Shown piece by piece: positions 17,481 through 25,822 of a stretch of DNA of 55,867 nucleotides. The DNA is taken from contig CAUVKI010000010.1 in NCBI GenBank assembly GCA_963552605.1, forward strand, positions 1 through 55,867, written 5' to 3'. The stretch is from CAUVKI01 sp963552605 (GTDB taxonomy: Bacteria; Bacillota; Clostridia; Tissierellales; Peptoniphilaceae). A model generated the notes under the pieces. The model searched no databases, was not told where the DNA came from, and saw nothing but the letters and a program-made list of their open reading frames with translations. Positions within the stretch are counted from its first letter, which is position 1, and each line of letters opens with the position of its first letter. A program made the translations under genes and the position numbers.

Positions 17481-18012
17481 TTTGTTCACTCACAATATCT
17501 CTTATTGATTTAGTTGAAATTTTTTTGCGATCAAAACCGAATTCCTCTATGATTTCTTCAAGCCTTTCTTTTGAAGGCACTTCTATCTCCAAATAAGGGT
17601 TAAGTTTCATCTCCTCGTCCCACACATCCAAATCGAAACGCACATCTTGGTATTTGAAGCTTTTGCGTTTCTTTTCGTTTTGGTTTACCACCTTGTAGCC
17701 AAGATTTTCAAAAATCGCTATTGTGGAGTTTATATCGGATATTTCCGTTTCAGTTTCTTCATAAACTCTCAACCCTTCCACGAAATGTTTCTTTTTAAGA
17801 GTCAGAAAGGTATGTGTTTCACCATTCATAAGATTTACGGACGAGCGAATCCTCAGATATCCGGGCAGGGTCTGTCTGATTTTATTATCGGAGGTGTCCA
17901 ATATCCTATTTAATTGATTTTCGTCAGAAAACAAAACGGCTCCCTTTTCCAAAAGCAGCTTCTCCATATCCTCCACATTCACATCAAGAAGCTTTACCTC
18001 TTTTTCCATCAT
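17473..18012 (-). CDS. CYTH-domain protein (triphosphate-tunnel enzyme)
   Basis: A 179-aa CYTH superfamily protein. The diagnostic ExExK motif is at the very start (E3, E5, K7 of MMEKEVK). It is followed by LRIRSS, FLTLKKKH and FDLDVWDE, ending in LEIEVPSKE, all charged strands that line the triphosphate tunnel. Members include class IV adenylate cyclases, thiamine triphosphatases and inorganic tripolyphosphatases. The sequence does not tell which reaction applies. It overlaps the isochorismatase-like gene by 4 bases and polA by 8 bases. Confidence 0.88.
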   Translation of the reverse strand: MMEKEVKLLDVNVEDMEKLLLEKGAVLFSDENQLNRILDTSDNKIRQTLPGYLRIRSSVNLMNGETHTFLTLKKKHFVEGLRVYEETETEISDINSTIAIFENLGYKVVNQNEKKRKSFKYQDVRFDLDVWDEEMKLNPYLEIEVPSKERLEEIIEEFGFDRKKISTKSIRDIVSEQNG

Positions 18013-18557
18013 TTTATTAACTTGGAAAATTCCTTAAACAAAGGGTCGGTAGAAGCTTTAAGCAAATCAAAAAGCACCGTTTCCAAATTCAAAACAGCTC
18101 CTCCCATCTGTCTTATCGTTGCAACGGCATTTTGTTTGTTTATGGGGTCTCTCGAAGCAATTGCATCTTCAAGCACTACGGGAATAAAACCGTTCTTTAA
18201 TAAATCACGAGCTGTCTGCCAGACGCAAATATGTGCTTCCACTCCCGATATTATCACATACTTTTTTTGCAGTTCCAAAAGTCTTTTTTCTATTGCACCC
18301 GTATAAGAAGAAAAAGTGGATTTGTCCTCGTAGGCATAAGTTCCTTCAGCAGGGATATTCAAAAGGGGATCGGTCGCTCCTAAACCCTTTCTGTATTGCT
18401 CCGTCAAGAGCAAAGGGATTTCCATTCTTTCGCAAACCTTGAGCATTATATTCGCTTTCTTCAAAATTTCGTCATACTCTTTCATCATTCGGAAAAGATT
18501 TCCCTGTAAGTCCACAATCAAAGACGCACAAGCTTCCCTTCTAAGATCGATAATCAT
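18009..18557 (-). CDS. Isochorismatase-like cysteine hydrolase
   Basis: A 182-aa isochorismatase-superfamily protein. The Asp-Lys-Cys catalytic triad is visible: D16 in LIVDLQGN, K79 in YEDKSTF and C111 in SGVEAHICVWQTA. The cis-peptide region GVEAHIC is typical. The family hydrolyses amides and related bonds (nicotinamidase, ureidoacrylate hydrolase, YcaC type), so the substrate is open. A start 10 codons upstream is possible, but AAGGAGG lies 6 bases before the ATG at 18557. It is the first gene of the directon that runs down to rnfB. Confidence 0.9.
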   Translation of the reverse strand: MIIDLRREACASLIVDLQGNLFRMMKEYDEILKKANIMLKVCERMEIPLLLTEQYRKGLGATDPLLNIPAEGTYAYEDKSTFSSYTGAIEKRLLELQKKYVIISGVEAHICVWQTARDLLKNGFIPVVLEDAIASRDPINKQNAVATIRQMGGAVLNLETVLFDLLKASTDPLFKEFSKLIK

Positions 18558-18858
18558 TATGTCCTCCTTATTTTTTACAATCTTCACAGCGTGATTATAT
18601 CAAAACATATAAAAATAAAAATTGCAATAGCAAATAAACATACGACTATCACACTGCAAAATATACATTTTATGGTTTGGTTTATCTTGCACTTAATAAT
18701 ACAAGTTACATGTCGTGGAAAAAATTTATAAAAAGCTTTTTTTTCCTTATTTTTGGTATACAATCATACCAGCTCTTTTTGTTTTGATGCGTTAACACAT
18801 AGGGTTATGAGTATATGGAAAATCAGTTGGAAAATTTGTACTAAGTTGGAGGCATGAT
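18558..18858 (+). other. AT-rich spacer before the NRPS island
   Basis: There is no gene here. The stretch is very AT-rich and marks the left border of the three-gene island. It holds an inverted repeat GGTAT-N6-ATACC (18755-18770), which could be an operator, and an AAAAAGCTTTTT palindrome just before it. I could not place a convincing -35/-10 pair for the island. A strong GGAGG site at its end serves the first gene. Confidence 0.5.
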
Positions 18859-20022
18859 ATGGGTATTGATTTTAATACAGAAGATTATATCGGTGATATT
18901 GAAATGCTTGAGAGAGAATATCATTCTAAGAATAATGAGAGCGTATATAAAGTATCAAATTGGAATGCCGATCCCGAGCTTGCGCTCAAGATGCTTGAGA
19001 TATATAATTGCGGGAGTGAGGTTAAGCAGCTTGATTATATTCTTCCGTATGAAATTGATGATGGGTTAAAACGAGAGGTTCTAGATGTGATGTGCGGTGA
19101 AGCACAAAATACTAATAAGGAGATTCTGTTTACATCTACTGGAACCATATCTATTTATTCTTTGATAAACGTTTTGAAGCAAAATTTAAACAGGCGAATT
19201 GCAATTATTGCGCCAGTATATTTTTCGGTTGTTTTTGCTTGTAAAAATCTAGGAGTCAAGTATTCCGTTTTTTATTTAAGGAAGGGTAAAGATGGTTATT
19301 ATATTGATTATAAGGACATTTCGGATATCAAGAAACATGATATAGTTTGGATTACCAGCCCTGTTTATTGTACTGGAGTGTACTACAATAATAAAGAGAT
19401 TGAATTTTTTACTAATCTTCTTGAAAATGGGAACATAGTTGTTTTTGACGACTCTATTTCGTTGCTAGGAAGTGAGTTGATAAGAAATTTTAATTGTTAT
19501 GACAACTCAATAGGGATATGCTCGCCTCACAAATCGATATGTATTAACAGTGTTAAGTTTTCATGTGTGATTGCTGATAAACGATACATAGAGTCAATGC
19601 GTCACTGGACAGATGTGATCTCTGGTTGTTTGTCGTGGTCTAATTATGAAGCTATTCGTCATTTTTTATCAAAGAATTATTATCATCAAAAAATGATATT
19701 TTGTAAGGATACAGGAAATGGGTTTATTAAATTAAAAGACATTTGTCAGAAATATGAGGTTGACTTTGATGAAAATGTCAGAGGTTGCTTTATGACCATG
19801 TATTTTAGTGATATTAGATATGATTTTTTAGATAATTTTGAAAATCTCCGAGAATTAGTGATGAGAGGGGGCATCAGTTTGATAATGGGTTCGAGGAATT
19901 ATTTTTCTTCAGAGATGGGTCTTGCAATCCGAGTGAATCTAACTAACATTACTGAAATGAAAATTCAAAAGATTGTGGGTATGATAAATATATTGAGACA
20001 CATGAATTTCAACAAAAGATAA
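18859..20022 (+). CDS. Fold-type I PLP enzyme (aminotransferase class I/II-like)
   Basis: A 387-aa PLP-dependent enzyme of aminotransferase fold type I. The probable PLP lysine is K225 in SPHKSICIN. The Asp contacting the pyridine nitrogen lies in VVFDDSIS (197/198). A substrate-loop equivalent of NPxxPTG is SPVYCTG (167-173), and an Arg near the end (AIRVNLTN) fits carboxylate binding. The sequence is divergent, so aminotransferase, C-S lyase and decarboxylase activities are all possible. It is the first gene of the NRPS island and probably makes or tailors an amino-acid building block. GGAGG precedes the ATG by 6 bases. Confidence 0.8.
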   Translation: MGIDFNTEDYIGDIEMLEREYHSKNNESVYKVSNWNADPELALKMLEIYNCGSEVKQLDYILPYEIDDGLKREVLDVMCGEAQNTNKEILFTSTGTISIYSLINVLKQNLNRRIAIIAPVYFSVVFACKNLGVKYSVFYLRKGKDGYYIDYKDISDIKKHDIVWITSPVYCTGVYYNNKEIEFFTNLLENGNIVVFDDSISLLGSELIRNFNCYDNSIGICSPHKSICINSVKFSCVIADKRYIESMRHWTDVISGCLSWSNYEAIRHFLSKNYYHQKMIFCKDTGNGFIKLKDICQKYEVDFDENVRGCFMTMYFSDIRYDFLDNFENLRELVMRGGISLIMGSRNYFSSEMGLAIRVNLTNITEMKIQKIVGMINILRHMNFNKR

Positions 20023-20037
20023 AGGAGGAATGGTGTG

Positions 20038-21258
20038 ATGGGAGGCAAAATAACCATTAGGAAGAAAATGGATGATTATTCAATTTCATTAGATGTGTTT
20101 GGCGAAGATGGAGGTGTAATAGTTTCGTATTCGTTTAAGAGCATAACTGCGGGAACCGATGTAGGGAAAAGGTTGGTTCTTATTACGCTTTTACGATACA
20201 GTATAATGATGACATTAAACGTTGAGGAGATTTTAGTTGATTTTGAAATTTCAAAATATGAAGCTGACTATATTCAGGGAGAAATTGATAATTTTGTTTA
20301 TTATTCAAAGATAAACCACAATTTAGCAATGAAAAAACCAATTATTGTTTATAGAAACATTGCTGAGAATTTTAAATATAAAGATATTTTTTTGAATCCA
20401 GAGATAAATTTTATCGGTTATTCCGGTGGAAAAGATTCCACGCTCTGTCTGGAAATCATCAAAGACGAATTTAAGGAGATACGTAAGTTTAAAATCGATT
20501 TCGAAACTGAGGATTTTTTAAATGACTATAATGAGAGAATTGATATTATTGATTATGACAAATATAATTTAATAGCTACATCAAAATTTTATGAGCTGAA
20601 CAACAGAGATTATTATCAGGAAGAGGACTTGCATTGCTGTTTTGCTATACCATATTTTTCTGTTCAATCGGGTTATCCTGCTTCTTTGACAATTGGACTG
20701 CAATTTGATGTGGTTAATTCGTATGTTTTTGATGAGCAAGGAAACCCTGTTTTTGAATATGATTTGCTTGAAACATATGAAAGTTTAAAATGCTTTGAGA
20801 GACTGATGCATTTTTACGGATTAAGTAAATTTCGAGTCTTCGTACCATTAGCTTCTCTCACCTCTTTTTCAATTTATAATATTCTTAGAAAAGAATACGG
20901 AGAGGAGGGACTTAGACAGTTTAATTCCTGTTGGACTCCCGAAAGAGATGGGAGTCCGTGTGGTAAATGCTTGAAATGCCAAAGAGTAAGTTTCATATAT
21001 TCCTTAATAGGAATGAAGTTAACAGAAAAGGAAAAGGAAAGCCTTTCGTTAATCAAAAAAAATGATGTAAAGGTAGAATATTTGTTCGGCTCAATAACTT
21101 GCAAGAATTTGCTGGAAATTTATAGCGGGGATAAACGTGAGATATTAAGCTCAGCCTTGTTTGTAGATGAAAAAATAGAGGATTTGGATTGGGGAATCAA
21201 CCGAAATATAAAAAACAAGTATAAGTTGATATCTATAATGAATCCGCTAAGGAGGTAG
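20038..21258 (+). CDS. PP-loop ATPase with Cys4 site, NRPS-island partner
   Basis: A 406-aa protein of the adenine nucleotide alpha-hydrolase (PP-loop ATPase) superfamily. The PP motif is SGGKDS (129-134), in the context FIGYSGGKDST. A C-terminal cluster C298, C308, C311, C314 (C-x9-C-x2-C-x2-C) resembles the zinc sites of QueC-type enzymes. The first 110 residues form an extra domain I do not recognise. PP-loop enzymes adenylate a carboxyl, carbonyl or amide oxygen before amination, thiolation or similar chemistry. Lying 3 bases before the NRPS gene, this one probably activates or modifies the building block or product. An in-frame GTG (20035) is an alternative start. Confidence 0.75.
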   Translation: MGGKITIRKKMDDYSISLDVFGEDGGVIVSYSFKSITAGTDVGKRLVLITLLRYSIMMTLNVEEILVDFEISKYEADYIQGEIDNFVYYSKINHNLAMKKPIIVYRNIAENFKYKDIFLNPEINFIGYSGGKDSTLCLEIIKDEFKEIRKFKIDFETEDFLNDYNERIDIIDYDKYNLIATSKFYELNNRDYYQEEDLHCCFAIPYFSVQSGYPASLTIGLQFDVVNSYVFDEQGNPVFEYDLLETYESLKCFERLMHFYGLSKFRVFVPLASLTSFSIYNILRKEYGEEGLRQFNSCWTPERDGSPCGKCLKCQRVSFIYSLIGMKLTEKEKESLSLIKKNDVKVEYLFGSITCKNLLEIYSGDKREILSSALFVDEKIEDLDWGINRNIKNKYKLISIMNPLRR

Positions 21259-21261
21259 CTT

Positions 21262-24228
21262 ATGAAAAAGAGTATATTTGAAATGTATGAAAAAATTTTG
21301 AGACTAACTCCCAAAAGAGTAATTGCTATAAAAGGTGACAGGGAGTATACAATAGGAGAAATTGATTCATATTCTGATGTAATTAAAAGGGAAGTTGAGA
21401 AAGAGTTTTGTGGTTATGAATATGTTCCGGTGTATTCAAAATGTGATCTGTTTTACCTTGTTTGCATGATAGGAATTTGGAAGGCAAACAAAGTTTACAC
21501 TCCTATACAGCCTGGGTTTCCTGAAAAACGTTTTGAATATATTCTGGATAGCATTGGAGTACATAAAGTTGTTTCACGAATTGATGACGAGGAGACTTTT
21601 GTCGAACAGGTGAGAATTGATTTCAAGTCATATAATACATGCAATGTTAGCCCGCTTCTGAACAATTATCCGAAGGGAAAGGATGTAGCTTACCTGTTAA
21701 TGACATCCGGTTCTACAGGAAAGCCTAAGGGCGTTTGTGTAAAACATGAAAATTTGAATTGGATATTGGAAACAATGCAACAACTAGTAAGTTTTGATAC
21801 CGACGACAGATTTATTGTTTCAACTCCAGTATCTTTTGATGTTTCATTTCATGAGATATTGTCGTGGTTGTATGGTAAGGGAAAAATAGTATTTATTGAG
21901 GGAGTAAATGGAGTAGAAAAATTCAAAAAATTAAACACCATTTTATTCGAAGGAAATATAACGCATATTGCTCTGTCTCCATCGGCATTTGCTTCATTGG
22001 TTAAGTTACTTAACAAACCTCTTGCAAATACGAAACTAAAGCACATTATTCTTGCTGGTGAAGAATTGCTTCCCAATGTGATTTCTGGTTACATACAGGA
22101 ATCTGGTATCCATTTTTATAATTTTTATGGTCCCACAGAAACCACTATATATGCTATCGGATGTGAAGTTAAGAAAGCAATTGACAATAAAATTCCTATT
22201 GGTAAACCGTTACCGGGTGTGAATGTCGTTCTGATAGATGATAATTTTGAAAAGGTGTCGGAATATGGAGAGATTGCTATTTCCGGTGATGGTTTGACTA
22301 TGGGATATTTAAACGATTTGGAATTAAATTTGCAAAAAATAAAAGATATAAGTGGTGTAAAGTATTACTTAACCGGAGATTATGCGTATTTTAAAGATGG
22401 TGAATTTGTTTTTGATTGCAGAAAAGACAATCAAGTAGAATTAAACGGTATGAGAATAGAACTGGGCGAAATTGATGCGGCAATTTATGATATAGAGAAA
22501 GTGAATTGCAGTAAAACAATTTATAAAAATAAAAAAATAATAACATTTGTTGAAAAAAATATGTTAAATTCTCTAGAAACATTGCAGTTAAAATTGGGAG
22601 AATATTTACCGACGTATATGCTCCCTCATAAATATATAGAAATAGACGAAATACCTTTAAATGCAAATAGAAAAACTGATGTAAAAAAATTGGAAACAAT
22701 TTATTATGATGTCAATTATACAATTCAAAATCAAGAAAATGAAAAAGCAGATGCAGAGAAAAGCTTAGAAGAGGTTAAAATTTTAGAAGTGCTTAGTGAG
22801 GTATTGGATAAAGCTGTCTTTTGGGATACAGATTTGATTTCAGATTATTCTATTGATTCTTTAGAGCAGATTGAAGTTATTGTATCTTTGGAAAAGTTAT
22901 TTGGTGTAGAAATTAGCTACAATATTATTCAGACGTATAGAACTCCAAAAGCTATGTGTGAAGAATTACTAAAAGAAAAATTTTGGGGTAGGGAAGAGTT
23001 ACTCAAAGTAGATATTACAGAGTCTATTTTTGATAATATTTTGGTTCATTCTTTACATTTAAAAGATGAAGAGTATTTTTTATTCGATACCTATTATATC
23101 CAGAAGTGCTACTATGTTGGCAACTTTTCTCAAATATTGTTTGAAAATATTAGAATACCGGAAAAAGCTTCAAAAACTGATTTGGAGTATCAATTAGAAA
23201 AATATATTGCAAATAATAATTTATTATCTGCATATATTGTCAAAGATAAATCAGTGAAATTCGCAATACCAAACAGGTATATTGCTGATTTAAGAGAATA
23301 TATAGCAGATATAGATGAGGATATTATAGGGAAAATAATTGATTACTTGAAGACTAAAAATGAAGGTATAATGTTCTATTGCTTTATAAATAATGGCAAG
23401 GGCGGCAGATATCTTAATATTTTTGTTGACCACAATATTTGCGATCAGTCATCACTAAATATATTGGTTGAAGAATTAAATGATTTATTTTGGAGACAAA
23501 AGATAAAAGAAAAAACAAAGAATTATTTTGACTTTATAAGATACCAAAATCTAAATGTTTTAGAAAACAGTCATGAAAAACTTGATAAAATATACAGAAT
23601 GGGATTCCATGATGTTGATGGTATTGGGTTAATGAGTGGTGATTCAATCGGATATATAAGATATGAGTGCATCAATGAAGATAAGGTAGACATGATAATG
23701 GATATGAATTATCGTGTGATGCAAATTATTATGGAATCACAGAATCTTAATATAATATCTGCGGGAACATTGTTTGATATGCGTAAATTTAAAGATCTTG
23801 ATATTACTGATGTTATTGGAGATGTTCACACTACGCTGCCCTTGTTGTCATTTAGGGGAGAAAGTTTTAAAGAATTTTTGGGACGCAACAGGCAAATTTA
23901 TGATATGGCTTATGATGGCTTCAATTGGAATAATGCTTTATATAAAGACTATCCACTTATCAAAAAAGAGTTTAAGAAATATGAATACTTTATTGATGAT
24001 AATCAAAAAATCAGTACTAATTTTATCGGTAGAATAAAAGGAAATTCATTAGAAAAAATTGTCAAATCCATAAAGCATGAAAATATTGTTTTAAAACAAT
24101 TTTCGCTGTCAAAATTATATGTAACAGCTTTTATGTACGGAGGAGATATAATTCTTGTATTTCTTAATGATCCCCTCATTTTAGATGATATAGCGGAAAA
24201 ATATGATTGCAAAGTAGTTTATTATTAA
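21262..24228 (+). CDS. Single-module NRPS (adenylation-thiolation-condensation)
   Basis: A 988-aa nonribosomal peptide synthetase. Adenylation domain, about 1-478: LMTSGSTGKPKG (146-157), SFDVSFHEI with D193 at the place of the amino-group-binding Asp, NFYGPTETT, YLTGDY, NGMRIELGEID, and the A10 lysine K471 in NANRKTD. Carrier domain, about 500-570: the phosphopantetheine serine is S533 in IDSLEQIE. Condensation-like domain, about 580-988: the active site reads DHNICDQ (723-729), so HxxxD is kept but the first His of HHxxxD is Asp. There is no thioesterase or reductase. The order A-T-C with a terminal C domain suggests the bound aminoacyl group is joined to a separate acceptor. Codon use is visibly more AT-rich than in the flanking genes. 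Confidence 0.87.
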   Translation: MKKSIFEMYEKILRLTPKRVIAIKGDREYTIGEIDSYSDVIKREVEKEFCGYEYVPVYSKCDLFYLVCMIGIWKANKVYTPIQPGFPEKRFEYILDSIGVHKVVSRIDDEETFVEQVRIDFKSYNTCNVSPLLNNYPKGKDVAYLLMTSGSTGKPKGVCVKHENLNWILETMQQLVSFDTDDRFIVSTPVSFDVSFHEILSWLYGKGKIVFIEGVNGVEKFKKLNTILFEGNITHIALSPSAFASLVKLLNKPLANTKLKHIILAGEELLPNVISGYIQESGIHFYNFYGPTETTIYAIGCEVKKAIDNKIPIGKPLPGVNVVLIDDNFEKVSEYGEIAISGDGLTMGYLNDLELNLQKIKDISGVKYYLTGDYAYFKDGEFVFDCRKDNQVELNGMRIELGEIDAAIYDIEKVNCSKTIYKNKKIITFVEKNMLNSLETLQLKLGEYLPTYMLPHKYIEIDEIPLNANRKTDVKKLETIYYDVNYTIQNQENEKADAEKSLEEVKILEVLSEVLDKAVFWDTDLISDYSIDSLEQIEVIVSLEKLFGVEISYNIIQTYRTPKAMCEELLKEKFWGREELLKVDITESIFDNILVHSLHLKDEEYFLFDTYYIQKCYYVGNFSQILFENIRIPEKASKTDLEYQLEKYIANNNLLSAYIVKDKSVKFAIPNRYIADLREYIADIDEDIIGKIIDYLKTKNEGIMFYCFINNGKGGRYLNIFVDHNICDQSSLNILVEELNDLFWRQKIKEKTKNYFDFIRYQNLNVLENSHEKLDKIYRMGFHDVDGIGLMSGDSIGYIRYECINEDKVDMIMDMNYRVMQIIMESQNLNIISAGTLFDMRKFKDLDITDVIGDVHTTLPLLSFRGESFKEFLGRNRQIYDMAYDGFNWNNALYKDYPLIKKEFKKYEYFIDDNQKISTNFIGRIKGNSLEKIVKSIKHENIVLKQFSLSKLYVTAFMYGGDIILVFLNDPLILDDIAEKYDCKVVYY

Positions 24229-24390
24229 TAACTCATGGATTTGGAGGATTGGCTCAAAAAATTGCTCTTTCTGAATAACATACTTGTTAGATAATCTACA
24301 ATTCATAATAGGATAGCTTAAAAAAGAAAACATAGGAATTTCGTAGAAGGTTGATTAGAAATAACTTATTATTTTTTGATATTTTCTTAA

Positions 24391-24747
24391 GGCTTACGCT
24401 CCATACTATTAACACGAAATACAATAATAGAAGAAGACGGAAAAGAAAAGACAGAAGAAAGGTATTTCATAAGCAGCTTAAAATCTGGGATTGAGGAAGC
24501 AGCAAGAGCAATAAGAGGTCATTGGATGGTTGAGAGCTATCATTGGCATTTAGATGTAACGTTTCATGAAGATGGGAATCATACTTTAGAAAAACAGGCT
24601 GCATACAATTTGAATATCTTAAGAAAGCTATCGTTAAATATCCTGAAGCTGATGGAAGTTGGAAGTAAACCTTTAAGTTTGAGGAAGAAACGATTTGTAA
24701 TCGGAACAAACCCAGAGAAACACTTAGAGAGTATTATAAATTTATAG
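24391..24747 (+). pseudogene. Remnant of an ISAs1-family transposase (C-terminus)
   Basis: The frame is open from 24391 to the TAA at 24745-24747, with no proper start. It reads ERYFISSLKSG, AARAIRGHWMVES and LDVTFHEDGNH. This is the conserved C-terminal region of ISAs1-type DDE transposases, including the RGHW-x-E glutamate. The N-terminal two thirds are missing. It marks the right border of the NRPS island. The 24229-24390 spacer holds nothing recognisable. Confidence 0.8.
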
Positions 24748-24911
24748 GAGATGATGTTGTCCACTTGTCTTTGTAGATATTAAGGACTTTTTTTGGTGTG
24801 CATTTATTATGCATTTGATATTCTAAGTTTGAAATATTTTTTTGATTTGGTGTAGGAATTTGGTTGGGATTATTTTTCGTGCGTTTGTCGTGCGAGCTTA
24901 AATCGGCTTAA

Positions 24912-24940
24912 TTGTCAGGCGGAACTTTCTGTGTTATAAT
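24912..24940 (+). promoter_or_regulatory. rnpB promoter
   Basis: A -35 TTGTCA (24912-24917) and a perfect -10 TATAAT (24935-24940) are separated by exactly 17 bases. The predicted start site is at about 24947, at the mapped 5' end of RNase P RNA. It is one of the strongest promoters in the window. Confidence 0.85.
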
Positions 24941-24945
24941 CGCCC

Positions 24946-25259
24946 CGAGTAGGTTGGGTATTCGCACTTAACAGTGAGGAAAGTCCGTGCTCCATAGGGC
25001 AGAATGCCGGATAACGTCCGGTGGAGGCGACTCTAAGGATAGTGCAACAGAAAATAACCGCCAAAAGGTAAGGGTGAAAAGGCGAGGTAAGAGCTCACCG
25101 GAGCCTCAGAGATGGGGCTGCCGTGTAAACCCCATTCGGAGCAAGACCAAGTTGCTAAGGCTGCCCGCCTGAAAGCAGAGTAGGTCGCTAGAATTCTTTG
25201 GCAACAAAGAATCCAGATAGATGAATATCCGAGACAGAACACGGCTTACAGACCTGCTC
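24946..25259 (+). ncRNA. rnpB: RNase P RNA (bacterial type A)
   Basis: The catalytic RNA that trims tRNA 5' leaders. The conserved 5' core GAGGAAAGTCCGTGCT starts at about 24975. The 3' core AGAGTAGGTCGCT and GACAGAACACGGCTTACAG, near 25180-25250, closes with ACCTGCT, which pairs with AGTAGGT at the 5' end to form P1. The length of about 314 is typical. It has its own promoter and terminator. Confidence 0.95.
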
Positions 25260-25263
25260 AAAT

Positions 25264-25289
25264 AAAGCCCTTCGGGGCTTTTTATTTTT
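25264..25289 (+). terminator. rnpB terminator
   Basis: AAAGCCC (25264-25270), a TTCG tetraloop and GGGCTTT (25275-25281), followed by a T-rich tail. It lies directly after the RNA's 3' end and 11 bases before the macrodomain gene, so some read-through may supply that gene. Confidence 0.9.
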
Positions 25290-25300
25290 GGAGGGATATT

Positions 25301-25822
25301 ATGATTACTTACAACGGTACGAAGCTTGAAGCCATAAGGCAGGATATTACGACTCTAAAAGTCGATGCCGTAGTCAACGCCGCAAACAATTCACTTCTCG
25401 GCGGAGGAGGAGTGGACGGCGCAATTCATAGAAAAGGCGGAGCGAAGATACTTGAAGCTTGCAAAAAAATTGGAGGCTGTGCTACGGGAGATGCCGTTAT
25501 AACCACGGCGGGAAATCTTCCGTCAAGATATGTAATCCACACAGTGGGACCGATCTTTTCCGACAGCAAAAGAGACAGGGAAGAACTATACAGCTGCTAT
25601 AAAAAATCTCTGGCTCTGGCGGAGGAATACGCCTTAGAAAGCGTGGCCTTTTCTTCAATTTCAACCGGAGTGTACAGCTTCCCTAAAGAAGAGGCGTGCG
25701 ACATTTCCGTCAGAGCGGTATTGGATTTTTTGTCGGAAAAGAGAAATTTGCAAAAGATAATTTTTTGCGTCTTCAGCGAAGAACAATTAAATCTTTATGA
25801 GAAAAGGCTTAAGGAAATTTGA
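25301..25822 (+). CDS. Macrodomain protein (ADP-ribose-linked deacylase type)
   Basis: A 173-aa stand-alone macrodomain of the YmdB / O-acetyl-ADP-ribose deacetylase group. It covers ADP-ribose binding elements DAVVNAANNSLLGGGGVDGAIH (about 23-44) with the catalytic Asn/Asp region, GDAVITTAGNLP, and the second loop SISTGVYSFPKEEA. The family removes acetyl or ADP-ribose groups. A GGAGGG site precedes the ATG. Its TGA overlaps the next ATG as TGATG, so it is translationally coupled to the transglutaminase-like gene. Confidence 0.93.
   Translation: MITYNGTKLEAIRQDITTLKVDAVVNAANNSLLGGGGVDGAIHRKGGAKILEACKKIGGCATGDAVITTAGNLPSRYVIHTVGPIFSDSKRDREELYSCYKKSLALAEEYALESVAFSSISTGVYSFPKEEACDISVRAVLDFLSEKRNLQKIIFCVFSEEQLNLYEKRLKEI

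Noticed and set aside
18731..18745. AAAAAGCTTTTT palindrome
   Set aside because: No loop, no gene end nearby, and expected by chance in such AT-rich DNA.
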